From Pseudoxanthomonas jiangsuensis (GTDB taxonomy: Bacteria > Pseudomonadota > Gammaproteobacteria > Xanthomonadales > Xanthomonadaceae): a stretch of 64,000 nt of DNA. Made by a program: the position numbers and the translations under genes. The DNA lies in contig NZ_PDWL01000010.1 of the NCBI RefSeq assembly GCF_010093185.1, positions 1-64,000 on the forward strand, in the 5' to 3' direction. Of this stretch, positions 27,991 through 38,290 are shown piece by piece. The notes below the pieces were generated by a model. The model did not search any database. It saw only the letters and a program-made list of their open reading frames with translations, and was not told where the DNA came from. Numbering within the stretch: the first letter of the stretch is position 1; every line of letters starts with the position of its first letter.

Positions 27991-28777
27991 GCGGGCCTGC
28001 GCGGTCCAGCGCTGTCAGTGGCAGCCCGCCCCGAGAACGCCATGGGAGGGATCGCAGGTCCGGTCCTGCCCCGCCGATCGCCATGAACGATTTTTTCACT
28101 GCCGCCGTCGTCAGCCGCGACAACGATTGGTTCCCGTCGACACGGTCTCGATCCAGTACTGCTGCGGATGGTTTTCCGGCAAATGCCGGGCTCCGGGTAA
28201 TTGCCTGATTGAAAGGGCGTTACCGATCGTCCTGGATCGCATGAATACGCGGCTGGCAAAACGTCCCCTCCCATTCGCCAGCGAATTGCCTCCCGGTGTC
28301 ATCGGACCTCTTGTTTTCAATGGCGCAACGTTGCAGGGGCAACTGTAAAAAATGTGTTGCGCTGCACGGTGACACCCCGGATTTGTGCGTGCTATTCCTA
28401 TTTCGAAGCGATCTGATAGCGCTATCAGATAGGACGCCATGGATACCGGCCCGGTTGCCGGACGACGCAGGGGGCGGATCCATGGGCATGGCCTACTGCT
28501 GCGGATGATCGGGTCGAGGTTTCGCCGGAAGGAATGAAAGCCGGCGGTCCGGAAGGGCTTTCCGCATTCCGGACGACTTGCAGGTTGCGGCCTGCGAATG
28601 CCCCGAGAGGGGCGGATGGATCCATCAATCGAAGTACAAAGGGGAGGGTCACGAACATGAGTTTTTGCAGTTGTCGATGTCCAGCGCTGTCGAAAGACGC
28701 GACCGCGGCCGGTGCCGCGGCGTGCGCCGTAGATGACGCGCCCACCCACGTCCAACTCCAGTGCTGAGGACTATCGA
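27991..28777 (+). other. 787-nt intergenic leader of the TonB receptor locus
   Basis: No convincing gene. The region is markedly AT-richer than its surroundings between about 28080 and 28480. It holds the palindrome at 28411-28430 (listed separately), a 10-nt palindrome gcaacgttgc (28325-28334), an inverted repeat gtccggaa/ttccggac (28547-28554 and 28567-28574) and a promoter-poor GC-rich stretch before the receptor ATG. If transcription starts near the operator, the mRNA leader would exceed 300 nt. The open frame 28534-28767 (77 codons) lacks any family resemblance and is not called. Confidence 0.6.
28411..28430. promoter_or_regulatory. 20-nt perfect palindrome, LacI-family operator candidate
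   Basis: atctgatagcgctatcagat is symmetrical over all 20 bases and contains TGATAGCGCTATCA, the central-CG pattern of LacI/GalR-family operators. Related sequences control TonB-receptor carbohydrate loci in Xanthomonas. It lies 347 nt before the receptor ATG. No regulator gene is in the window, so the repressor would act in trans. Confidence 0.7.
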
Positions 28778-31700
28778 ATGAATCACAAGCTCAAGCGTTT
28801 CCGCTCGAAGGCGATGTTCACCATCGTCGGCGGCATGGTCATCATCAACCCGGCGTTCGCCCAGGACGCGCAAACCTCGACCGAGGCGACCAACCTCGAC
28901 ACCGTGGTGGTCAGCGGTCTGCGGCAGAGCCTCAACCAGGCGATGAACATCAAGCGCGATTCGGCCGGCGTGGTCGACGCGATCAGCGCCGAGGACATCG
29001 GCAAGTTCCCGGACACCAACCTGGCCGAATCGCTGCAGCGCATCACCGGCATCTCGATCGAGCGCCGCGACGGCGAAGGCGCGCAGATCACCGCGCGCGG
29101 CTTCGGCCCGCAGTTCAACCTGGTCACCCTCAACGGCCGCCAGGTCCCCGGCGCCGACGCGTTCGGCGCGGCGGGCCAGGTGCCGATCGGCGGCGTCGAC
29201 GCCGGTACCCGCGCGTTCAACTTCGCCCAGCTGGCCTCCGAGGCGATCAGCGGCATCGAGGTCTACAAGACCGGCCAGGCCCACGTGCCCAGCGGCGGCA
29301 TCGGCGCCACGATCAACATCCTCACCGATCGTCCGCTGAACCACCGCGGTGGCGAAGTGGTTGCCAGCGCCGGCGTCAAGGCCGTTTCCGATGACTCCCA
29401 GCTCTTCGGCAGCGACATCACCCCGGAAGTGTCGGGCGTGTTCAGCTACGCGAGCCCGGACAAGGTCTGGGGTATCGGCCTGAGCGCCAGCTACCAGAAG
29501 CGCCACGGCGGTTCGGTGCAGGCCACCGAAAACAACTGGAACATCGCCCGCTGGAACGGCGGTGCCGGCGTCCTGCGTCCGGGCGGCACCATCGTCAATG
29601 CGCCGGAGATCGGCCAGCTGTATGCCTTGCCCAACGATCTGCGCTACGCCTTCGCAGACTTCCAGCGCGAGCGCACCAACGGCCAGGCGGTGCTGCAGTT
29701 CGCGCCGACCGACGCCATCACCCTGACCCTGGACTACACCTACGCCAACAACGAGATCCAGGAAGACCGCGGCGAGCAGACCCAGTGGCTGCAGCAGGGC
29801 AGCTTCACCCACATGGAGTTCGACGGCAATGAAGTGGCCACCCCGGTCTACCTGCGCGAGATCGTGGAGACCAAGGACTTCGGCTACGAGCAGCAGCGCA
29901 ACATGCAGCGCTACACCCTGGACTCGATCGGGTTCAACGCCGACTGGCAGGTGAGCGACCGTTTCCGCCTGGCGTTCGACGCGCACAACACCACCTCGGA
30001 GAGCCGTCCCAACGACCCGGCCACCGGTGGCAGCGCCACCTACTTCAGCGTGGCCGGCACCAACAACTGCACCAGCGGCCCGTACTGCGGTGGCGCCTGG
30101 TCGCAGGAGATGTACTTCAACAGCGGCCTGCCGATCGCCGCCCGCAGCTGGTATCCGTCGATGGCCGCCGCCGCCGCCGGCACCAACGGCGTGCTCAACC
30201 CGGACTTCCCGGTCGAGCAGATCGGCAGCCAGGTGTTGCGCGTCAACGCCGTGCGTCAGGAAACCGAGGTCAAGCAGGCCCGCCTCGACGGCATCCTGGA
30301 CTTCGATGAAGGCCGCTTCCAGTTCGGCGTGGACTCCTCGAAGGTCTCGATGATCCGCCGTCAGGCCTCGGAGCAGTACAACACCCTCGGCGACTGGAGC
30401 GCGGCCAACACCGGCAACGAGCCGGGCCTCTACCCGTTGCTGCAGGCGACCAACTACGCCGGCCTGTTCGATGACTTCAGCGGCGCCGGTGCTCCGACCG
30501 GCGGCTGGCGCGGCAGCGCCACCGCGGGCGGCCTGTGGGCGGCCGACGCCTACGGCGCCAACTTCAGCGTCAACCCGATCCTGGCCGCGGACAACCGCAT
30601 CGAGGAGAAGACCAATTCGGCGTACATGCAGCTGGATCTGGACGGCACTCTGGGCGGCTTGAGCACCCATACCCGGTTCGGCATCCGCTACGAGAAGACC
30701 GACCTGGTCTCGACCTCGGCGGTCGCCGTGCCGCAGTCGCTGGTGTGGACCTCCAACAACGACTCGCGGATCGACCGCACCAGCGACACCCTGCCGTTCT
30801 CCGAGAAGCACAGCTACAGCTACATCCTGCCGAACCTGGACTTCAGCATCGACCTGACCGCCGACCTGAAGGCCCGTGCCTCGGTGAGCCAGAGCATCGC
30901 GCGCGCGCCGTACGGCAACCTGTACGCCGGCCCGGGCCCGAACACCTTCACCGGTTCGGTGCTGGTGAACGAGACCTACCGTGCGACCGGCACCGCCAAC
31001 ACGCCGACCCTGGACCCGATCGAGTCCGACAACCTCGACCTGGCCCTGGAGTGGTACTTCGCCGATGCCAGCTACGTCTCGCTGACCTACTGGAACAAGC
31101 GGGTCGACAACTTCATCGGCAACACGGTGGTCCGCGAGAGCCTGTACGGCCTGACCGATCCGACCTCCGGTCCGGATGCGCAGGCGGCACTGGCGTTCCT
31201 GCAGAGCTCGGCATGCGCGGCGCAGGTGACCGCGGCGGGCAACGACCCGAGCTCGGCCTGCACGGCCGACAACACCGCCCTGTTCACCGCGCTTGCGATG
31301 TACCGCAATGCCGGCGCCACCGGCGGCCTGGCGGCCTACAACGGCAGCGGCGCCCAGGCGCTGGCGATGGAGAACGCCTACGACCTGGTCGGCGAGGCGG
31401 ACGATCCGCTGTACATGTTCAACGTCGCCCGGCCGATCAATCAGGAGTCGTCCAAGCTGCACGGCTGGGAAGTCGGCGGCCAGTACTTCTTCGGCGACAC
31501 CGGCTTCGGCGTGTATGCCAACTACACCATCGTCGATGGTGACGTAGGCATCGACAACGCCGGCGATCCGGGCGTCGACCAGTTCGCGCTGCTCGGCCTG
31601 AGCGACACCGCCAACCTGATGCTGATGTACGAGAAGTTCGGCTGGTCGGCACGTCTGGCCTGGAACTGGCGCGACGAGTACCTGATCCTGTCCAACCAGG

Positions 31701-31909
31701 GCGGCAGCCGCAACCCGTACTACGTCGAGGACTACGACCAGATCGACCTGAGCGTGAGCTACGCGTTCAACGACAAGTGGTCGGTCGGCGTCGAGGCGAT
31801 CAACTTGACCGGCGAGGACGTGCGCTGGCACGCCCGCGACGTCAAGCAGATCGTGCGACTGCTCGACCAGAGCCCGCGCTACACCTTGGGCGTGCGTTAC
31901 AAGTTCTAA
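28778..31909 (+). CDS. TonB-dependent receptor (Xanthomonas/Caulobacter type)
   Basis: 1043 aa outer-membrane active transporter. The signal peptide (about 1-28) ends NPAFA-QD, followed by a TonB-box-like NLDTVVVSGLRQSLNQAM (about 39-56), a plug domain (about 60-190; DTNLAESLQRITGISIERRDGEGAQITARGF) and a 22-strand barrel ending in the outer-membrane signature LGVRYKF. The length and extended loops match the large receptors associated with carbohydrate or glycoside uptake in Xanthomonadaceae and Caulobacter. It is the first gene of the receptor-SapC-cupin-halogenase-DUF6445 set, with a strong hairpin directly after it. The substrate is unknown. Confidence 0.95.
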   Translation: MNHKLKRFRSKAMFTIVGGMVIINPAFAQDAQTSTEATNLDTVVVSGLRQSLNQAMNIKRDSAGVVDAISAEDIGKFPDTNLAESLQRITGISIERRDGEGAQITARGFGPQFNLVTLNGRQVPGADAFGAAGQVPIGGVDAGTRAFNFAQLASEAISGIEVYKTGQAHVPSGGIGATINILTDRPLNHRGGEVVASAGVKAVSDDSQLFGSDITPEVSGVFSYASPDKVWGIGLSASYQKRHGGSVQATENNWNIARWNGGAGVLRPGGTIVNAPEIGQLYALPNDLRYAFADFQRERTNGQAVLQFAPTDAITLTLDYTYANNEIQEDRGEQTQWLQQGSFTHMEFDGNEVATPVYLREIVETKDFGYEQQRNMQRYTLDSIGFNADWQVSDRFRLAFDAHNTTSESRPNDPATGGSATYFSVAGTNNCTSGPYCGGAWSQEMYFNSGLPIAARSWYPSMAAAAAGTNGVLNPDFPVEQIGSQVLRVNAVRQETEVKQARLDGILDFDEGRFQFGVDSSKVSMIRRQASEQYNTLGDWSAANTGNEPGLYPLLQATNYAGLFDDFSGAGAPTGGWRGSATAGGLWAADAYGANFSVNPILAADNRIEEKTNSAYMQLDLDGTLGGLSTHTRFGIRYEKTDLVSTSAVAVPQSLVWTSNNDSRIDRTSDTLPFSEKHSYSYILPNLDFSIDLTADLKARASVSQSIARAPYGNLYAGPGPNTFTGSVLVNETYRATGTANTPTLDPIESDNLDLALEWYFADASYVSLTYWNKRVDNFIGNTVVRESLYGLTDPTSGPDAQAALAFLQSSACAAQVTAAGNDPSSACTADNTALFTALAMYRNAGATGGLAAYNGSGAQALAMENAYDLVGEADDPLYMFNVARPINQESSKLHGWEVGGQYFFGDTGFGVYANYTIVDGDVGIDNAGDPGVDQFALLGLSDTANLMLMYEKFGWSARLAWNWRDEYLILSNQGGSRNPYYVEDYDQIDLSVSYAFNDKWSVGVEAINLTGEDVRWHARDVKQIVRLLDQSPRYTLGVRYKF

Positions 31910-31929
31910 GGTTTCACCGCAACACGGAA

Positions 31930-31955
31930 GGGGCCGCTGCCATGGCAGCGGCCCC
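31930..31955 (+). terminator. rho-independent terminator after the TonB receptor gene
   Basis: A 26-nt perfect palindrome with a GGGGCCGC stem start, 20 nt after the receptor stop, followed directly by tttcttt. It is a strong intrinsic terminator within the presumed operon, so the sapC-like and downstream genes should be expressed at a lower level or from their own promoter in 31956-32018. Confidence 0.85.
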
Positions 31956-32018
31956 TTTCTTTCCGCTCCGCAAAGGTGCATAACATTCCACGGACTGCAG
32001 CTCGAAGACGTTAGACCA

Positions 32019-32783
32019 ATGGCCCGATACGAAACGCTGGACAATGTTGCCCACAAGGATCTGCGGGTCGTCACCCGCTTCGGTGCCGAGTTCGGCGATG
32101 CGATGGGCATGGTGCCCGCCTTCCCGACCGAGTACGCCGAGTTGCAGCGCGAATACCCGATCTTCTTCCGCAAGGATCCCACCAGCGGCCAGTTCCAGTC
32201 GGTCGCTTTGCTCGGATTCGACAAGGAGGAGAACCTGTTTCTGCAGGGAGACCGCTGGAGCGCCGGCTACCTTCCCGGCGTGATCGCGCGCGGCCCGTTC
32301 CTGATCGGCTTCCAGGAGCAGCAGGTGGACGGCCAGCTGCGCCGCGAGCCGGTCATCCACGTCGACATGGAACACGCCCGCGTGGGCCAGGGCGAGGGCG
32401 AGCACGTATTCCTGCCGCAGGGAGGAAACAGTCCGTACCTGCAGCACATCATCACCATCCTGCGCGGCATCAACGACGGCGTGGAAGCCGGCCGGGTGAT
32501 GTTCGCCGCGCTCGACAGGCTGGAGCTGATCCAGCCGATCAGCCTGGACGTGCGCTTCGACGCGACCCACAGTGTCAACCTGACCGGGCTGTACGGGATC
32601 GACCGCGACCGCCTGGCCGCGCTTGATGCCGAGGCCCTGCATGGGCTGCATCGCGACGGTTGGCTCGAAGGCGTCTACCTGATCCTGGCGTCGCTGAACA
32701 ACATGCGCCGGCTGATCGCCGAGAAGCAGCGCCGGCTGCGCGAGCAGCCCGAGACCGCCGGCGCGGGCGAGCGCAGCAACTGA
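32019..32783 (+). CDS. SapC family protein
   Basis: 254 aa, cytoplasmic by appearance (no signal peptide). The start (YETLDNVAHKDLRV), the segment EYPIFFRKDPTSGQFQSVALLGFDKEENLF and the central GFQEQQVDGQL / EPVIHVDMEH are typical of the SapC family (named after a Campylobacter S-layer gene but, in Xanthomonadaceae and Caulobacter, regularly found beside TonB receptors and halogenase genes). Its molecular function is unknown. It is 3 nt from the cupin-like gene and shares its transcript. Confidence 0.88.
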   Translation: MARYETLDNVAHKDLRVVTRFGAEFGDAMGMVPAFPTEYAELQREYPIFFRKDPTSGQFQSVALLGFDKEENLFLQGDRWSAGYLPGVIARGPFLIGFQEQQVDGQLRREPVIHVDMEHARVGQGEGEHVFLPQGGNSPYLQHIITILRGINDGVEAGRVMFAALDRLELIQPISLDVRFDATHSVNLTGLYGIDRDRLAALDAEALHGLHRDGWLEGVYLILASLNNMRRLIAEKQRRLREQPETAGAGERSN

Positions 32784-32786
32784 ACC

Positions 32787-33809
32787 GTGGCCCCGCAACC
32801 GGCCAGCATCCGTGTCCTTGAGGGCTGCCGGGGCGATGCGCTGCCGCTGGCCGAGTTGCTGGACGCCGCGGTGCCGACCGTACTCAAGGGCCTGGCCGGC
32901 GACTGGGGCCTGGTGCGGGCCGGAAGGAACGGCACGCAGGCGGCCATGGATTATCTCAAGTCGCATTCCAGCGGCCGCCCGGTGCAGTATTCCTACGGCA
33001 GTCCGGAGGTGGGCGGACGGCCGTTCTACAACGACGACCTGAGTGCGCTGAACTGCGAGGTCCGCCGCGGCGGGCTCGACCAGGTCCTGGACGAGATCGC
33101 CGCGCATCTGGACGAGCCACGGCCGCCCACCTACTACGTTGCGTCCCAGCAGGTCGACGCCTGCCTGCCGGCGATGCGCGCGGACAACGACCTGGACTTC
33201 GCCGCGCACGGCATCCAGGCGCCGCCGAGCGTCTGGATCGGCAACCGGGTGACCGCCTCGTGCCATTACGATGCGCCCAACAACATCGCCGTGTGCGGCG
33301 TCGGACGCCGCCGCTTCACCCTGTTCCCGCCGGACCAGATCGGCAACCTCTATCCCGGCCCGCTGGACCCGACGCCCGGCGGCCAGGCGGTCAGCGTGGT
33401 CGATTTCGCCCGCCCGGACTTCGAGCGCTTCCCGCGCTTCGCCGATGCCCTGCCGAATGCGCAGGTCGCGGTGCTGGAGCCGGGCGACGCGATCTTCATC
33501 CCGAGCATGTGGTGGCACCACGTCGAGGGCCTGGAAGCGTTCAACGTCCTGGTTAATTACTGGTGGATGAGCATGCCGGCCTGGGTGCCCACGCCGATGC
33601 ACGCCCTCTACCTGGCGATGTGGTCGTTGCGCGACCGGCCCGAGCGCGAGAAGCAGGCCTGGCGCGAGGTGTTCGAGTACTACGTGTTCGGCCCGGCCGG
33701 CCGCGCCGGCGAGCACCTGCCGGAAGCGGCGCGGGGAATGCTGGCGCCGGTGGACGAAACCCAGGCCCGCCAGTTGCGGGCGATGCTGCTGGCCCGGCTC
33801 AACCGCTGA
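32787..33809 (+). CDS. cupin-like/JmjC-type Fe(II) and 2-oxoglutarate oxygenase
   Basis: 340 aa from GTG 32787. The double-stranded beta-helix metal motif is visible as H160-Y-D162 (SCHYDAPNNIAVCGVGRRRFTLFPPD) and H244/H245 (PSMWWHHVEG), with LEPGDAIFIP just before the last histidine. This is the Cupin_8/JmjC pattern of hydroxylases acting on proteins or small molecules. The substrate is unknown. It lies 3 nt after the SapC gene. Cytoplasmic; complete length for the family. Confidence 0.9.
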   Translation: MAPQPASIRVLEGCRGDALPLAELLDAAVPTVLKGLAGDWGLVRAGRNGTQAAMDYLKSHSSGRPVQYSYGSPEVGGRPFYNDDLSALNCEVRRGGLDQVLDEIAAHLDEPRPPTYYVASQQVDACLPAMRADNDLDFAAHGIQAPPSVWIGNRVTASCHYDAPNNIAVCGVGRRRFTLFPPDQIGNLYPGPLDPTPGGQAVSVVDFARPDFERFPRFADALPNAQVAVLEPGDAIFIPSMWWHHVEGLEAFNVLVNYWWMSMPAWVPTPMHALYLAMWSLRDRPEREKQAWREVFEYYVFGPAGRAGEHLPEAARGMLAPVDETQARQLRAMLLARLNR

Positions 33810-33943
33810 GGCCGTCACGCGACAACGGCATGGCGGCCTCCGGATGCGCCGCCATGGCCACCGGTCCGCCGACGCGGGCCACGCATCCGGCAACCGCGGC
33901 CGCCGGCCGCACGCTTTCGGTACGCAATCGGGGAGGGGACGTG

Positions 33944-35581
33944 GTGGAAACGGAGAAGGGCAGGATCCGCAAGGTCGTGATCGCCGGGGGTGGTACCGCG
34001 GGCTGGGTGACGGCGTGCGCGCTGACCCACCAGTTTCGCGACCTGCTCGACATCACCCTGGTCGAGTCGGAGCAGGTCGGCACCGTCGGCGTGGGCGAGT
34101 CCACGATCCCGACCATCCGCACATTCCACAAGCTGCTGCAGATCGACGAGCGCGAGTTCCTCAGCTCGGTCGCCGGCAGCTTCAAGCTGGCGATCTCGTT
34201 CGAGAACTGGATCCGCCCGGGTTCGCGCTACATCCATCCGTTCGGCACCACCGGCGTGAACACCTGGTCGTGCGACTTCCACCAGTTCTGGCTGGAGAGC
34301 CGCCGCCGCGGCATGCAGAGCGAACTGGGCGACTACTGCCTGGAGACCGTCGCCGCGCGCCAGGACCGCTTCGCCCTGTTCAATACCGGCCAGAACCCCC
34401 AGCAGTGGTCGATGCGCTGGACCCAAGGGGCCACGGCGATGGAGCGCAAGGATGTGAGCTATGCCTACCACTTCGACGCCGGGCTGTACGCCGCGTTCAT
34501 GCGCGTCAAGTGCGAGGGCCGCGGGCTCAAGCGCATCGAGGGCAAGATCGCCCAGGTACGCCAGGATCCGGACAGCGGCTACGTGCGGTCGCTGGTGCTG
34601 GAGGACGGGCAGGTCATCGAGGGCGACCTGTTCATCGACTGCACCGGCGCGCGCGCGCTGCTGAGCGAGCAGGCGCTGCACACCGGCTACGAGGACTGGA
34701 ACCACTGGCTGCCCAGCAACCGCGCGGTGGCGCTGCAGACCGAAGCCGATGGACCGGCCGTGCCGTACACGCGCGCGATCGCGCACGAGGCCGGCTGGCA
34801 CTGGAAGATCTCGCTCCAGCACCGTATCGGGTGCGGCATCGTGTTTTCCGATGCGCACATGTCCGACGACGAGGCGACCGCCAAACTGCTGGCCGAGAAC
34901 CCGTCCAAGCCGTTGCGCGACCCGTGGATCATCCCGTTCCGCACCGGGCGCCGGCGCAAGGCCTGGAACAAGAACGTGATCGCGCTCGGCCTGGCGAGCG
35001 GCTTCATCGAGCCGCTGGAGTCCACCAGCATCCACCTGACCCTGAGCGCGGTCACCCGCCTGGTGCAGTTCTTCCCGTCCGAGGGCATCAGCCAGGCGGC
35101 GGTGGACCGGTTCAACCAGGTCAGCCGCGAGGAGCTGGAGCACGTGCGCGACTTCGTCGTGATGCATTACCACCTCAACCAGCGCGATGAGCCCCTGTGG
35201 AAGCAGTGCCGCGAAATGGAACTGCCGCCGGGCCTGGCCGAGCGCATCCAGGTGTTCCGCGAGACTGGCTACGCGTGGCAAGGAGAAGACGAGCTGTTCC
35301 GCATCGACTCCTGGACCCATTGCATGCTAGGCCAGGGCGTGATGCCCCGCAGCCACCATCCGCTGACCCGCGCGCTGTCGGACAGCGATCTCAAGCGCCT
35401 GCTCGAGCGCGTGCGCGAACCAATCGATGCCGCCGTGGCGGCCATGCCCAGCCAGGAGCAGTTCATCGACAGCTACTGCAAGGCGCCACCCTCGGCCTGG
35501 GAGCAGATGTACGCACGCGCCCGCCAGCATGAGCGGGTGACCGGCAAGGTCGCGGGCGTCGGCGGAGGCCTGACCCAGTGA
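33944..35581 (+). CDS. flavin-dependent (tryptophan-type) halogenase
   Basis: 545 aa. The FAD-binding motif GGGTAGW (residues 15-21), the catalytic-lysine region with K81 (GSFKLAISFENW, equivalent to PrnA Lys79), and the second signature V48-G-V-G-E-S-T-I-P are present. The diagnostic WxWxIP reads WHWKIS, with Pro replaced by Ser. FIEPLESTSIHL, typical of the family, is intact. Enzymes of this class halogenate indoles or other aromatics using FADH2, halide and oxygen; relatives in Xanthomonas and Brevundimonas prefer bromide. Two GTG codons (33941, 33944) follow a strong ggagg site; 33944 gives the better 7-nt spacing. The native substrate is not known. Confidence 0.9.
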   Translation: METEKGRIRKVVIAGGGTAGWVTACALTHQFRDLLDITLVESEQVGTVGVGESTIPTIRTFHKLLQIDEREFLSSVAGSFKLAISFENWIRPGSRYIHPFGTTGVNTWSCDFHQFWLESRRRGMQSELGDYCLETVAARQDRFALFNTGQNPQQWSMRWTQGATAMERKDVSYAYHFDAGLYAAFMRVKCEGRGLKRIEGKIAQVRQDPDSGYVRSLVLEDGQVIEGDLFIDCTGARALLSEQALHTGYEDWNHWLPSNRAVALQTEADGPAVPYTRAIAHEAGWHWKISLQHRIGCGIVFSDAHMSDDEATAKLLAENPSKPLRDPWIIPFRTGRRRKAWNKNVIALGLASGFIEPLESTSIHLTLSAVTRLVQFFPSEGISQAAVDRFNQVSREELEHVRDFVVMHYHLNQRDEPLWKQCREMELPPGLAERIQVFRETGYAWQGEDELFRIDSWTHCMLGQGVMPRSHHPLTRALSDSDLKRLLERVREPIDAAVAAMPSQEQFIDSYCKAPPSAWEQMYARARQHERVTGKVAGVGGGLTQ

Positions 35582-35588
35582 CGCGCGG

Positions 35589-36287
35589 ATGCTGATCCAG
35601 GCCCACCCCGGACTGCGCCTCCAGGTCCAGCGGATCGGCGCGGAAGGGGCACCGCTGCTGGTCATCGACCAGCTGGTGGCCGATCCGCAGCGGCTGGTAC
35701 ACAAGGCCACGCGCCTGGACTTCAGTCGCCAGGGCGCGTTCTTCCCGGGCATCCGTGCCCGGGCGCCGGCCTCGTACGAAGTCTTCCTGGAGCGGCTGGT
35801 GCAGCCGCTCCTGGTGGACGTTTTCGGCCTGCGGCCGGGACGCCTGCGCTTTCCGACCTGCCACTACTCGCTGATCACCCAGGCGCCGGAGCAGCTGGTG
35901 TTCCTGCAAAGGATCCCGCATATCGACTCGGCTTCGCACCAGGGGCTGGCCTCGGTCCACTACCTGTTTCACGGCAACTGGGGCGGTACCGCGTTCTACC
36001 GCCACCGTGCCACCGGTTTCGAATACGTGGACGAAGGCCGGCACGAGGCCTATTACCGGCAACTGCAGCAGGAAAGCGAGGGCACGGATGCGCCGGGGCC
36101 GGGTTACATCGGCGAGGACACGCCGATGTTCGAGCGCATCGACCAGGTCGAGGGAGTATTCAACCGGCTGGTGATGTACCGGCGCAACTCGCTGCACTCG
36201 GCGACGATCGACAACTTCGCCGTGCCGCCGGCCGACCCGCTGACCGGCCGGCTGTCGATCAATACCTTCATCGACGTGATCCCGTGA
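35589..36287 (+). CDS. DUF6445-like protein, possible Fe(II)/2-oxoglutarate dioxygenase
   Basis: 232 aa, last gene of the receptor locus, 7 nt after the halogenase. Proteins of this type regularly follow halogenase genes in such loci. Reading its sequence, P110-H111-I-D113 followed by VHYLFHGNWGGTAFYRHR, then YRRNSLHSA with H203 and R221 (GRLSINTF) reproduces the HxD...H...R order and spacing of prolyl-4-hydroxylase/PHYH-type oxygenases. GGTAFYRHR resembles the GG(T)xF beta-strand of that fold. The oxygenase role is inferred from these residues only. Confidence 0.7.
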   Translation: MLIQAHPGLRLQVQRIGAEGAPLLVIDQLVADPQRLVHKATRLDFSRQGAFFPGIRARAPASYEVFLERLVQPLLVDVFGLRPGRLRFPTCHYSLITQAPEQLVFLQRIPHIDSASHQGLASVHYLFHGNWGGTAFYRHRATGFEYVDEGRHEAYYRQLQQESEGTDAPGPGYIGEDTPMFERIDQVEGVFNRLVMYRRNSLHSATIDNFAVPPADPLTGRLSINTFIDVIP

Positions 36288-36368
36288 TCCGGTGGCCCGG
36301 TCCATGGCCGGCGGGCGCTGCGCCGCGGCCGCGTGCCGGCCACGCCCGGCGGCGCAGGTGCTGGAGAG

Positions 36369-36395
36369 GCAACGGCCGCGCGAGGCGGCCGTTGC
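36369..36395. terminator. hairpin between convergent DUF6445 and ettA genes
   Basis: Perfect 11-bp inverted repeat gcaacggccgc / gcggccgttgc with a 5-nt loop, in the 117-nt convergent gap, ending 9 nt from the ettA stop. No T tract follows on either strand, so it may serve as a bidirectional stem that blocks exonucleases or assists termination. Confidence 0.45.
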
Positions 36396-36404
36396 AGGGA
36401 GGCC

Positions 36405-38069
<1,665 letters not shown>

Positions 38070-38138
38070 GCGGGCTCCTGGCGCGCGTCCGGCCCGGTCC
38101 GCGGGGGCGGACAGGCGGGGACGGAAGGGGAAGCGGCG

Positions 38139-38144
38139 ATTATA
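38139..38144 (-). promoter_or_regulatory. -10 element for ettA
   Basis: Reverse-strand TATAAT, a perfect -10 hexamer, 70 nt before the ettA ATG, in the 221-nt divergent gap 38070-38290. No -35 match is seen at 17 nt. The rest of the gap, before the SDR gene, shows nothing recognisable. Confidence 0.5.
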
Positions 38145-38290
38145 GGGGATCGCCCCGGCCAAGGCCGGCGCGCGCGCGTCCGGCGTCCCCGTGGCGGCGG
38201 CCGCTGCCAGCGCGGACAGGTCAAGAAACGGAGTGTCCGCGCCCGGCCCGCCGCCCAGACTGGCCGCACCCCCGAACGCGGAGATCACGG

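Noticed and set aside
28534..28767. 77-codon ORF just before the TonB receptor
   Set aside because: No family resemblance, weak start signal, and it lies in a structured leader. Kept only as part of the intergenic description.
28649..32224. A reverse-strand open frame of about 1190 codons opposite the TonB receptor
   Set aside because: It mirrors the receptor gene and shows no recognisable domain; no start signal.
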